A DNA stretch of 64,000 nt from Agelas oroides. Taxonomy: Eukaryota; Porifera; Demospongiae; Agelasida; Agelasidae. The notes beneath the pieces are model-generated. The model was given only the letters and a program-made list of their open reading frames with translations. It was not told the DNA's origin and did no database searches. Position numbers and translations under genes: made by a program. Every line of letters begins with the position of its first letter. Position 1 is the stretch's first letter. Shown here piece after piece: positions 10,846 to 22,279 of this stretch. Where the stretch lies: contig OX422187.1 of NCBI GenBank assembly GCA_949130485.1, positions 124,001-188,000 of the forward strand. Direction: 5' to 3'.

Positions 10846-11491
10846 CTCTTTGCACGCGAAGTGCAGATTTATATGCATACGTGATTAATTTAGCCTACGC
10901 GAAGTGCACATAAATCTGCACGGGATCTTGGGAAAAGCAGAACCGCGCAATAGTAAAGCCAAACAAGAAGTTAGGGTAAATCCCTGTCTATTGAGTAGTA
11001 ATAAGTCTAGGCCACACCTTTTGCACTTACGTTGATCTCATAAAAGGCAGGAAGGGGCGGTGCTAGTTCGCGAGTGATCGTGAATTTGACCAAGAGCTGC
11101 TAAACGCGAAGCTTTCTCTTTAACACGGGGAGCAAACGGCCTCCAGTTTTCACTCAAGGTTGGAGTACTACCTTTAGATAACTTGGAAATCGGCTGAATC
11201 TGTCAAGGCTGTAGGTGACAAGTGAGAAAATCGGCGCCGTTTCGAATCACTGGTAAGCTACGATGTAAAGCCGCAGATAATGGCTTCAAACAAGTACAAA
11301 TTGCTTACCTAGCACTGATCAGCTATTTAGATAAACTAGTCCAGCCTAGTTACACGCTGTCTATGCAAATCAGCCCACTGGCACTGCCCAGGGCCGTGCT
11401 AGGCAACGCTTGCCACTTTGACCTCAGACCGATAACATTAATTTCCGCGTTAATAAACGGTAATGTACAAACCATTTCCGCGTGCAAAGAG
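10846..11491. mobile_element. Non-autonomous TTAA-targeted DNA transposon (MITE-1, 646 bp)
   Basis: A 646-bp insert with a perfect 13-bp terminal inverted repeat, CTCTTTGCACGCG at 10846-10858 and CGCGTGCAAAGAG at 11479-11491. It is flanked on both sides by TTAA (10842-10845 and 11492-11495). Removing the insert and one TTAA restores the uninterrupted satellite word GAGTTTAACTATCAATACC, which is present without insert at about 3165 and 8236. TTAA duplication with C-rich short TIRs is characteristic of the piggyBac superfamily. No transposase frame is present, so it would depend on an enzyme supplied elsewhere. Near the left end GTGCAGATTTAT (from about 10861) and ATAAATCTGCAC (10910-10921) form an inverted pair, and ACGCGAAGTGCA occurs twice. 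The 163-codon frame at 11222-11713 merely reads from the element into satellite. Confidence 0.88.
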
Positions 11492-14400
11492 TTAACTATC
11501 AATACCGTTTCTCGGTGCAAAATGCGCACAAAAACTGTACAGGTCGACAAATATCTCCGTTCCATGCAACGCCGTATTGTGCCTTCAATTGAAAGTCGCG
11601 TACATTCGAGGCTAATCCCAGCTCGGCACAAAGGTTGCACTAATGCATGGTGGATATTATCAAGAAGGTATGGGCTTGAAGAGTTTAAATATCAATACCC
11701 TTTCTCGGTGTAAAGGGCACACAAAGCTGTACGGGCCGACCAATATCTCCGACCCATGCAGCGACGTATAGTGCTTTCAATGGAAATTCACGTACATTCG
11801 CGACTCTTCCTAGCTCGGTACAAATGTTGCACTAATGCAAGGTGCATATTATCAAGAACCTATGGGCATGAAGATTTTAAAAATGTAAACCCTTTCTCGG
11901 TGCAAAGGGCGCACAAAGCTGTCCGGGCCGGTAAATATCTCCGCCCCATGCTGCGCTGTATAGTGCTTTCAATGGAAATTCACGTACATTCGCGACTCCT
12001 CCTAACTCGGTACAAAGATTGCACTAATGCAAGGTGCATATTATCAAGAACCTATGGGCATGAAGATTTTAAAAATGTAAACCCTTTCTCGGTGCAAAGG
12101 GCGCACAAAGCTGTCCGGGCCGGTAAATATCTCCGCCCCATGCTGCGCCGTATAGTGCTTTCAATGGAAATTCACGTGCATTCGCGACTCCTCCTAACTC
12201 GGTACAAAGATTGCACTAATGCAAGGTGCATATTATCAAGAACCTATGGGCATGAAGATTTTAAAAATGTAAACCCTTTCTCGGTGCAAAGGGCGCACAA
12301 AGCTGTCCGGGCCGGTAAATATCTCCGCCCCATGCTGCGCCGTATAGTGCTTTCAATGGAAATTCACGTACATTCGCGACTATACCTACCTCGGTACAAA
12401 GGTTGCACTCATGCAAGGTGCATACTATTAAGAAGCTATGGGCATGAAGGGTTTAAAAATGTTAACCCTCTCTCGGTGCAAAGGGCGCACAAAGCTGTCC
12501 GGGCCGGTAAATATCTCCGCCCCATGCTGCGCCGTATAGCGCTTTCAATGGAAATTCACGTACATTCGCGACTCTTCCTAGCTCGGTACAAATGTTGCAC
12601 TAATGCAAGGTGCATATTATCAAGAACCTATGAGCATGAACAGTTTAAAAATGTAGACGCTTTCCCAGTGCAAAAGGCGCACAAAGTTGTACGGGCCGGA
12701 AAATATTCTCCGTCCCATGCAGCGCCGTATAGTGCCTTCAATGGAAATTCGCGTACAATTGCGACTATTCCTAGCTCGGTACAAAGGTTGCACTAATGCA
12801 AGGTGCATACTATTAAGAAGCTATGGGCATGAAGGGTTTAAAAATGTTAACCCTGTATCGGTGCAAAGGGCGCACAAAGCTGTACGGGCCGGTAAATATC
12901 TCCGCCCCATGCTGCGCCGTATAGTGCTTTCAATGGAAATTCACGTACATTCGCGACTCTTCCTAGCTCGGTACAAATGTTGCACTAATGCAAGGTGCAT
13001 ATTATCAAGAACCTATGAGCATGAACAGTTTAAAAATGTAGAAGCTTTCTCAGTGCAAAAGGCGCACAAAGTTGTACGGGCCGGAAAATATTCTCCGTCC
13101 CATGCAGCGCCGTATAGTGCCTTCAATGGAAATTCGCGTACAATTGCGACTATTCCTAGCTCGGTACAAAGGTTGCACTAATGCAAGGTGCATACTATTA
13201 AGAAGCTATGGGCATGAAGGGTTTAAAAATGTTAACCCTGTATCGGTGCAAAGGGCGCACAAAGCTGTACGGGCCGGTAAATATCTCCGCCCCATGCTGC
13301 GCCGTATAGTGCTTTCAATGGAAATTCACGTACATTCGCGACTCTTCCTAGCTCGGTACAAATGTTGCACTAATGCAAGGTGCATACTATCAAGAACCTA
13401 TGAGCATGAACAGTTTCAAAATGTAGACGCTTTCTCAGTGCAAAAGGCGCACAAAGCTGTACGGGCCGGAAAATATCTCCGTCCCATGCAGCGCCGTATA
13501 GTGCCTTCAATGGAAATTCGCGTATATTCGCGACTAATCCTAGATCGGTGCAAAGGTTGCACTAATGCAAGGTGCAAATTATCAAGAAGCTATGGGCTTG
13601 AAGAGTTTAAATATCAATATCTTTCTCGTTGCAAAATGCGCACAAAAACTGTACAGGTCGACAAATATCTCCGTCCCATGCAGCGCCGTATTGTGCCTTC
13701 AATGGAAAGTCGCGTACATTCAAGGCAAATCCCAGCTCGGCACAAATGTTGCACTAATGCATGGTGCATATTATCAAGAAGCTATCAGCTTGAAGAGTTT
13801 AAATATCAATACCCTTTCTCGGTGTAAAAGGGACACAAAGCTGTACGGGCCGACCAATATCTCCGACCCATGCAGCGACGTATAGTTCCTTCAATGGAAA
13901 TTCGCGTACATTCGCGACTAATCCTAGCTCGGTACAAAGGTTGCAATACTGCAAGGTGCATATTATTAAGATCCTACGGGCATGAAGACTATTAAAATTC
14001 CAACCCTTTCTCGGTGCAAAAGACGCTCAAAGTTGTACGGGCCGGAAAATATATCCGTCCCATGCAGCGCCGTATCGTGCTTTCAATGGACATTCGCGAG
14101 TCTTCCTAGCAGGGTACAAAGTTTGCACTAATGCAAGGTGCATACTATCAAGAACCTATGAGGATGAACAGTTTAAAAATGTAAACCCTTTCTCGGTGCA
14201 AAAGGCGAACAAAGCTGTACGGGCCGGCCAATATCTCCGTTCCATGCAGCGCCGTGTAGTGAGTTCAATGGAAATTCGCGTACATTCGCGACTCTTCTTA
14301 GCTCGGTACAAAGGTTCCACTATTGTAAGGTGCATATTATCAAGAAACTATGGGCATGAAGTGTCTACAAATGTAAACCTTTCCTTGGTGCTAAAGGCGC

Positions 14401-15952
14401 TCAAAGCTGTACGGGCCGGACTGTATCTGCGTTCCATGCAGCGCCATATAGTGCATTCAATGGAAATTCGCGTGCATTCGCGACTAATCCTAGCTCGGTA
14501 CAAAGGTTGCACTAATGCAAGGTGCATATTGTCAAGAAACTATGGGCATGAAGTGTTTAAAAATGTAAACCCCTTGTCGGTGCAAAAGGCGCACAAAGCT
14601 GTACGGGCCGGCCAATATCTCCGTTCCATGCAGCGCCGTATAGTGCCTTCAAATGAAACATTCGCGACTATTCCTAGCTCGGTACAAAGGTTGCACTATT
14701 GCAAGGTGCACATTATCAAGAAGCTATGGGCATGAAGTGTTTCAAAATGTAAGCCCCTTGTCGGTGCAAAAGGCGCACAAAGCTGTACGGGCCGGAAAAT
14801 ATCTCCGTCCCATGCAGCGCCGTTTAGTGCATTCAATGGAAATTCGCGTACATTCGCGACTAATCCTAGCTCGGTACAAAGGTTGCACTAATGCAAGGTG
14901 CATATTATCAAGGAACTATGGGCATGAAGTGTTTAAAAATATAAACCCTTTCTCGGTGCAAAAGGCGTACAAAGCTGTACGGGCCGGCCAATATCTCCGT
15001 CCCATGCAGCGCCGTGTAGTGCCTTCAATGGAAATTTGCGTGCAAACGCGACTCATCCTAGCACGGCACAAAGGTTGAACTAATGCAAGGTGTATATTAT
15101 CAAGAACCTATGGGCATGAAGAGTTTACTAATGTAAACCTTTTTCTAAGTGCAAAGGGCGAACAATTCTGTACGGGCCGGCCAATATCTCCGTTCCATGC
15201 AGCGCCGTATAGTGCCTTCCGCGGATATTCGCGTACATTCACGATTAATCCTAGCTCGGTACAAAGGTTGCACTAATGCAAGGTGCATATTGTCAAGAAA
15301 CTATGGGCATGAAGTGTTTAAAAATGTAAACCCCTTGTCGGTGCAAAAGGCGCACAAATCTGTACGGGCCGGCCAATAACTCCGTTCCATGCAGCGCCGT
15401 ATAGTGCCTTCAAAGGAAACATTCGCGACTATTCCTAGCTCGGTACAAAGGTTGCACTATTGCAAGGTGCACATTATCAAGAAGCTATGGGCATGAAGTG
15501 TTTCAAAATGTAAGCCCCTTGTCGGCGCAAAAGGCGCACAAAGCTGTACTGGCCGGAAAATATCTCCGTCCCATGCAGCGCCGTTTAGTGCATTCAATGG
15601 AAATTCGCGTACATTCGCGACTAATCCTAGCTCGGTACAAAGGTTGCACTAATGCAAGGTGCATATTATCAAGGAACTATGGGCATGAAGTGTTTAAAAA
15701 TATAAACCCTTTCTCGGTGCAAAAGGCGCACAAAGCTGTACGGGCCGGCCAATATCTCCGTCCCATGCAGCGCCGTGTAGTGCCTTCAATGGAAATTTGC
15801 GTGCAAACGCGACTCATCCTAGCACGGCACAAAGGTTGAACTAATGCAAGGTGTATATTATCAAGAACCTATGGGCATGAAGAGTTTACTAATGTAAACC
15901 TTTTTCTAAGTGCAAAGGGCGCACAATTCTGTACGGGCCGGCCAATATCTCC

Positions 15953-15953
<1 letters not shown>
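11492..15953 (+). repeat. 192-bp satellite, subfamily A (block 5)
   Basis: About 23 plus-oriented monomers. Monomers from ~11.87 to 12.4 kb are near-identical neighbours at 192-bp spacing, with CACGTACATTCGCG and CCGCCCCATGCTGCGCCG. From ~12.6 to 13.25 kb a two-monomer unit of 385 bp is repeated. Its extra base (AAATATTCTCCGTCC) shifts the open frame. From ~14.65 to 15.9 kb a multi-monomer segment recurs at an offset of about 761 bp. Long apparent ORFs (11756-12796, 13072-13827) are satellite frame. Confidence 0.94.

Positions 15954-15955
<2 letters not shown>
15942..15955 (-). repeat. Target-site duplication flanking the poly(A)-tailed retroelement (left copy)
   Basis: CCAATATCTCCGTT here is repeated at 16856-16869 on the other side of the insert. 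It is a normal satellite word, so the 14-bp direct repeat is the expected signature of target-primed reverse transcription into a satellite monomer. The last two T residues cannot be distinguished from the poly(T) run. Confidence 0.85.
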
Positions 15956-15993
<38 letters not shown>

Positions 15994-16855
15994 GTAATAA
16001 CAGGATGAAATAGTGAACGTGTACAGGCACAAAATGAGAGATAAAAATTTAGCGGCGATAAGGGTTTAAAAATAAAGAAAGTGATGCATGTAGTTATAAA
16101 GGATGTTCATAAGGTTTAAAATGCTGGCACCTGGCCTTCATGAAGGGCCAGGTCAATGGACTCCATGGGTGGGGATGTAGAGTCTCGGGAGAAGATAGAT
16201 CGGGAGCCCCGAATGCACATTATGGCTGATCTCAGCAAAGAAAAGTTCAGTCTGCATCTTAGCCAGTGCAGTGTCGAGCTGTATGGTCTTCCTTGTTTCT
16301 CGGCCAAGAGAGAGGCCAGCCTCTTATACACAACAGTTGCAATGGTGCCCATGCCTCCTGCGGCTGAAAAAACCAATGGGGAGAAGGAGCCGTGTTCTAT
16401 TTCCCGCACACGTTCTTCATATGCCCTCTTCTTCTCTAACTCATTCTTCCGATAGCATTGAGGTAGGGTGGAGCTTCGATAGCAAGGTGCGTAGGGGTTG
16501 AAAACCCTGACATCAAAGAATGCACTCTGTCTATCTCTCCCCCAAAAGTTTTGTGCCACAATGTCAAGTCGGGCGCCATCCTCTCGGTTGGCAGTCCTGT
16601 GCTCAAGCTGCTCCCCAGTTACAGGTTGTAGGCTCGGCTCGGTTCCGACACCGTGGCAGACTCCGCTCAGCAGGTCCGCCGTGATGTTACGAATCTCATT
16701 GTGCCGAATAGAAGGAAATCCGCCCCTTGAGCAGCTAAGTGCATGCTCGATGGTGAAGTGGTGACCACAGACACAGTGGGAGGGTAGATGTGATGGTCGC
16801 CAACCGTACCGCAAGCATAGAGCATCCCTGAAGGCCCCTTTATGCAGGGCAAACC
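15954..16855 (-). mobile_element. 5'-truncated poly(A)-tailed retrotransposon, type R-b (0.9 kb)
   Basis: Insert bounded by a 14-bp target-site duplication (15942-15955 and 16856-16869). It carries a 35-base poly(T) run at 15954-15988, which is a poly(A) tail on the minus strand. Reading minus, it holds the C-terminal part of a retroelement protein, then about 125 bp of 3' untranslated sequence, then poly(A). The 5' end is truncated at about 16855. It is related in protein sequence to the R-a fragments at 7266 and 8904 but clearly diverged, with a different 3' end, so it is a separate family and an independent insertion. Immediately right of it the satellite has CCTTCCGCGGATATTCGCG, as at position 72. 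Confidence 0.9.
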
Positions 16856-16913
16856 CCAATATCTCCGTTCCATGCAGCGCCGTATAGTGCCTTCCGCGGA
16901 TATTCGCGTACAT
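16116..16913 (-). CDS. Retroelement C-terminal zinc/nuclease-like domain fragment (265 aa)
   Basis: Open 265-codon frame. The first ~19 residues are satellite-derived and the rest is the C-terminal end of a retroelement polyprotein. Visible in order: a CCHC-type cluster in CVCGHHFTIEHALSC (C47, C49, H57, C61), CHGVGTEP (86-93), HRTANREDGARLDIVAQNF (D117), FWGRDRQSAFFDVRVFNPYAP (D134) and a charged segment NELEKKRAYEERVREIEHG. A CCHC cluster followed by an acidic LD...FFDVxV pair is the order seen in non-LTR retrotransposons with a C-terminal restriction-like endonuclease, which nicks the target DNA. I infer that role; K/R placement is not the textbook PD-(D/E)XK spacing. No RT motifs remain because the element is 5'-truncated. 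It might instead belong to another RT-bearing element with the same tail domain. Confidence 0.72.
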   Translation of the reverse strand: MYANIRGRHYTALHGTEILGFALHKGAFRDALCLRYGWRPSHLPSHCVCGHHFTIEHALSCSRGGFPSIRHNEIRNITADLLSGVCHGVGTEPSLQPVTGEQLEHRTANREDGARLDIVAQNFWGRDRQSAFFDVRVFNPYAPCYRSSTLPQCYRKNELEKKRAYEERVREIEHGSFSPLVFSAAGGMGTIATVVYKRLASLLAEKQGRPYSSTLHWLRCRLNFSLLRSAIMCIRGSRSIFSRDSTSPPMESIDLALHEGQVPAF

Positions 16914-19900
16914 TCACGATTAATCCTAGCTCGGTACAAAGGTTGCACTTATGCAAGGTGGATATTATCAAGAAGCTATGGGCATGAAGTGTTTAAAAGT
17001 GTAAACCCCTTGTCGGTGCTTAAGGCGCACAAAGCTGTGCGGGCCGGACAATATCTCCGTTCCATGCAGCGCTGTATAGTGCCTTAAATGGATATTCGCG
17101 TACATTCGCGACTAATCCTGCACTAATGCATGGTGGATATTATCAAGAAGATATGAGAATGAAGTGTTTAGAAATGTAAACCCCTTGTCGGTGCAAAAGG
17201 CGCACAAAGCTGTACGGGCCGGCCAATATCTCCGTTCCATGCAGCGTCGTATAGTGCCTTCAAAGGAAACATTCGCGACTATTCCTAGCTCGGTACAAAG
17301 GTTGCACTATTGCAAGGTGCACATTATCAAGAAGCTATGGGCATGAAGTGTTTCAAAATGTAAACACTGTGACGGTGCAAAGGGCGCACAAAGCTGTACG
17401 GGCCGGAAAATATCTCCGTCCCATGCAGCGCCGTATAGTGCTTTCAATGGAAATTCACGTACATTCGCGACTCTTCCTAGATCAGTACAAATGTTGCACT
17501 AATGCAAGGTGCATACTATCAAGAACCTATGAGCATGAACAGTTTACAAATGTAGACGATTTCTCGGTGCAAAAGACGCACAAAGCTGTACAGGCCGGAA
17601 AATATCTCCGTCCCATGCAGCGCCGCATAGTGCATTCAATGGAAATTCGCGTACATTCGCGACTAATCCTAGCTCGGTACAAAGGTTGCACTAATGCAAG
17701 GTGCATATTATCAAGGAACTATTGGCATGAAGTGTTTAAAAAAGTAAACACTTTTTTGGTGCTAAAGGCGCTCAAATCTGTACGGACCGGACAATATCTC
17801 CGTTCCATGCAGCGCCGTATAGTGCCTTCAATGGAAATTCGCGCACATTCGCGACTATACCTAGCTCGGTACAAAGGTTGCACTATTGCAAGGTGCACAT
17901 TATCAAGAAGCTATGGGCATGAAGTGTTTCAAAATGTAAACCCCTTGTCGGTGCAAAAGGCGCACAAAGCTGTATGGGCCGGAAAATATCTCCGTCCCAT
18001 GCAGCGCCGTATAGTGCATTCAATGGAAATTCGCGTACATTCGCGAGTAATCCTAGCTCGGTACAAAGGTTGCACTAATACAAGGTGCATATTATCAAGA
18101 TCCCATGGGCATTAAGACTTTAAAAATGTAGACCCTTTCTCTGTGCTAAAGGCGAACAAATCTGTACGGGCCGGCAAAAATCTCCGTTCCATGCAGCGCC
18201 GTATAGTGCCTTCAATGGAAATTCGAGTACATTTGCGGCTATTCCTAGCTCGGTACAAAGGTTGCACTTATGCAAGGTGCATATTATAAAGAAGCTATGG
18301 ACATGAAGTGTTTAAAAATGTAAACCTCTTCTCGGTGCAAAAGGCGGACAAAGCTCAACGGGCCGGACAATATCTCCATCACATGCAGCGCCGTATATTT
18401 CCTTCAATGGAAATTCGCGTACATTTGCGACAATTCCTAGCTCGGTACAAAGGTTGCACTAATGCAAAGTGCATACTATTAAGAAGCTATGAGCATGAAC
18501 AGTTTAAAAATGTAAACGATTTCTCGGTGCAAAAGGCGCACAAAGCTGTACGGACCGACGAATATCTCCGTCCCATGCAGCGCTGTATAGTGCCTTCAAT
18601 GGAAATTCACGTGGATTCACGACTATTCTAGCTCGGTACAAAGGTTGCACTAATGCAAGGTGCATATTATAAAGAAGCTATGGGCATGAAGTGTTTAAAA
18701 ATGTAAACCTCTTCTCGGTGCAAAAGGCGGACAAAGCTCTACGGGCCGGACAATATCTCCGTCACATGCAGCGCCGTATATTTCCTTCAATGGAAATTCG
18801 CGTATATTTGCGACTATTCCTAGCTCGGTACAAAAGTTGCACTAATGGAAGGTGCATACTATTAAGAAGCTATGGACATGAAGGGTTTAAAAATGTTAAC
18901 CCTGTCTCGGTGCAAAGGGCGCACAAAGCTGTACGGGCCGGTAAATATCTCCGCCCCATGCTGCGCCGTCTAGTGCTTTCAATGGAAATTCACGTACATT
19001 CGCGACTCTTCCTAGCTCGGTACAAATGTTGCACTAATGCAAGGTGCATACTATCAAGAACCTATGAGCATGAACAGTTTAAAAATGTAAACGATTTCTC
19101 GGTGCAAAAGGCGCACAAAGCTGTACGGACCGACGAATATCTCCATCCAATGCAGCGCCGTACAGTGCATTCAATGGAAATTCGCGTGCTTTCGCGACTC
19201 TTCCTAGCTCGGTACAAAGATTGCACTAATGCAAGGTGCATATTATCAAGAACCTATGGGCATGAAGAGTTTAAAAATGTAAACCCTTTCTCGGTGCAAA
19301 AGGCGCACAAATCTGTATTGGCTGGGCAATATCTCCGTCCCATGCAGCGCCGTATAATGCCTTCAATAGAAATTCACGTACATTCGCGACTAATCCTAGC
19401 TCGGTGGAAAGGTTGCACTAATGCAAGGTGCACATTATCAAGAAGCTATGGGAATGAAGAGTTTAAAAATGTAAACCCTTTCTCAGTGCAAAAGGCGCAC
19501 TAAGCTGTACGGGCCGGCCAATATCTCCGTCCCATGCAGCGCTGTATAGTGCCTTCAATGGAAATTCGCGTGGATTCGCGACTATTCTAGCTCGGTACAA
19601 AGGTTGCACTAATGCAAGGTGCACACTATTAAGAAGCTATGGGCATGAAGGGTTTAAAAATGTTAACCCTGTCTCGGTGCAAAAGGCGCACAAAGCTGTA
19701 CGGGCCGGTAAATATCTCCGCCCCATGCTGCGCCGTATAGTGCTTTCAATGGAAATTCACGTACATTCGCGACTCTTCCTAGCTCGGTACAAATGTTGCA
19801 CTAATGCAAGGTGCATACTATCAAGAACCTATGAGCATGAACAGTTTAAAAATGTAGACGCTTTCTCAGTGCAAAAGGCGCACAAAGCTGTACGGGCCGG

Positions 19901-22232
19901 AAAATATCTCCGTCCCATGCAGCGCCGTATAGTGCCTTCAATGGAAATTCGCGTATATTCGCGACTAATCCTAGATCGGTGCAAAGGTTGCACTAATGCA
20001 AGGTGCAAATTATCAAGAAGCTATGGGCTTGAAGAGTTTAAATATCAATATCTTTCTCGTTGCAAAATGCGCACAAAAACTGTACAGGTCGACAAATATC
20101 TCCGTCCCATGCAGCGCCGTATTGTGCCTTCAATGGAAAGTCGCGTACATTCGAGGCAAATCCCAGCTCGGCACAAATGTTGCACTAATGCATGGTGCAT
20201 ATTATCAAGAAGCTATGGGCTTGAAGAGTTTAAATATCAATACCCTTTCTCGGTGCCAAAGGTGCACAAAGCTGTACGGGCCGGCCAATATCTCCGTCCT
20301 ATGCAGCGCTGTATAGTGCCATCAATGGAAATTCGCGTGCATTCACGACTATCCTAGCTCAGTACAAAGGTCGCAATAATGCAAGGTGCACATTATCAAG
20401 ATCCTACGGGCATGAAGACTATTAAAATTCAAACCCTTTCTCGGTGCAAAAGGCGCACAAATCTGTACGGGCCGGAAAATATCTCCGTCCCATGCAGCGC
20501 CGTATCGTGTCTTCAATGGAAATTCGCGCACATTCGCGAGTAATCCTAGCTCGGTACAAAAGTTGCACTAATGCATGTTATCAAGAAGCTATTGGCATGA
20601 AGAGTTTAAAAATGTAAACCGTTTCTCAGTGCAAAAGTCGCACAAAGCTGTACAGGCCGGAAAATATCTCCGTCATATGCAGCGCCGTATCGTGCCTTCA
20701 ATGGAAATTCGCGTATATTTGTGAGTCTTCCTAGCTCGGTACAAATGTTGCACTAATGCAAGGTGTATATTATCCAGAACCTATGGGCATGAAGAGATTC
20801 AAAATGTAAACCCTTTCTCGGTGCAAAAGGCGCACAAAGCTGTATGGGCCGCAAAATATCTCTGTCCCTTGCAGCGCCGTATCGTGCCTTCAATGGAAAT
20901 TCGCGTATATTCGTGAGTCTTCCTAGCTCGGTACAAATGTTGCACTAATGCAAGGTGCATATCATCCAGAACCTATGGGCATGAAGAGTTTCAAAATGTA
21001 AACCCTTTCTCGGTGCAAAAGGCGCACAAAGCTGTATGGGCCGCAAAATATCTCTGTCCCTTGCAGCGCCGTATCGTGCCTTTAATGGAAATTCGCGTAT
21101 ATTCGTGAGTCTTCCTAGCTCGGTACAAATGTTGCACTAATGCAAGGTGCATATTATCCAGAACCTATGGGCATGAAGAGTTTCAAAATGTAAACCCTTT
21201 CTCGGTGCAAAAGGCGCACAAAGCTGTATGGGCCGCAAAATATCTCTGTCCCTTGCAGCGCCGTATCGTGCCTTCAATGGAAATTCGCGTACATTCGCGA
21301 CTAATCCTAGATCGGTGCAAAGGTTGCACTAATGCAAGGTGCATATTACCAAGAAGCTATGGACATGAAGAGTTTAAAAATGTAAACCCTTTCTCGATGC
21401 AAAAGGCGCACAAATCTGTACGGGCCGGACAATATCTCCGTCCCATGAAGCGCCGTAGAGTGCCTTCAATGGAAATTCGCGTACATTCGCGTCTCTTCCT
21501 AGCTGTGTACAAAGGTTGCACTAATGCATGATGGATATTATCAAGAAACTATGGGCTTGAAGAGTTTAAATATCAATACCCTTTCTCGGTGCAAAAGGCG
21601 CACAAAGCTGTACGGGCCGGCCAATATCTCCGTCCCATGCAGCGCTGTATAGTGCCTTCAATGGAAATTCGCGTGCATTCACGACTATCCTAGCTCGGTA
21701 CAAAGGTTGCAATAATGCAAGGTGCATATTATGAAGATCCTACGGGCATGAAGACTATGAAAATTCAAACCCTTTCTCGGTGCAAAAGGCGCACAAATTT
21801 GTACGGGCCGGAAAATATCTCCGTCCCATGCAGCGCCGTATAGTGCTTTGAATGGAGATTCGCGTTCATTCGTGACTCTTCCTAGCTCGGTACAAAGGTT
21901 GCACTAATGCAAGGTGCATATTATCAAGAACCGATGGGCATGAAGAGTTTAAAAATGTAAACGCTTTCTCGATGCAAAAGTCGCACAAAGCTGTACGGGC
22001 CGGCCAATATCTCCGTCCCATGCAGCGCTGTATAGTGCCTTCAATGGAAATTCGTGTGCATTCGCGACTATCCTAGCTCGGTACAAAGGTTTCAATGATG
22101 CATGGTGGATATTATCAAGAAGCTATGGGCATGAAGAGTTTAAATATCAATGCGCTTTCTCGGTGCAAAAAGGCGCACAAAGCTGTACTGGCCGGCCAAT
22201 ATCTCCTTCCCATGCAGCGCTGTATAGTGCTT

Positions 22233-22234
<2 letters not shown>
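16856..22234 (+). repeat. 192-bp satellite, subfamily A (block 6)
   Basis: About 28 plus-oriented monomers. The sequence from ~16870 to 17440 parallels 52-620 at an offset of about 16.82 kb. A segment near 19.8-20.26 kb parallels 13.4-13.83 kb, including the ACAGGTCGAC cassette variant. Between about 20.8 and 21.26 kb three almost identical adjacent monomers carry TATGGGCCGCAAAATATCTC, a local recent amplification. Near 20.57 and 2.6 kb the monomers share an abbreviated ATGCATG..TATCAAGAAGCTATTGG form. ORFs such as 18691-19503 are satellite frame. Confidence 0.94.

Positions 22235-22279
<45 letters not shown>

Noticed and set aside
11222..11713. 163-codon ORF starting inside MITE-1
   Set aside because: It reads from the transposon through its right TIR into satellite; no family motif.
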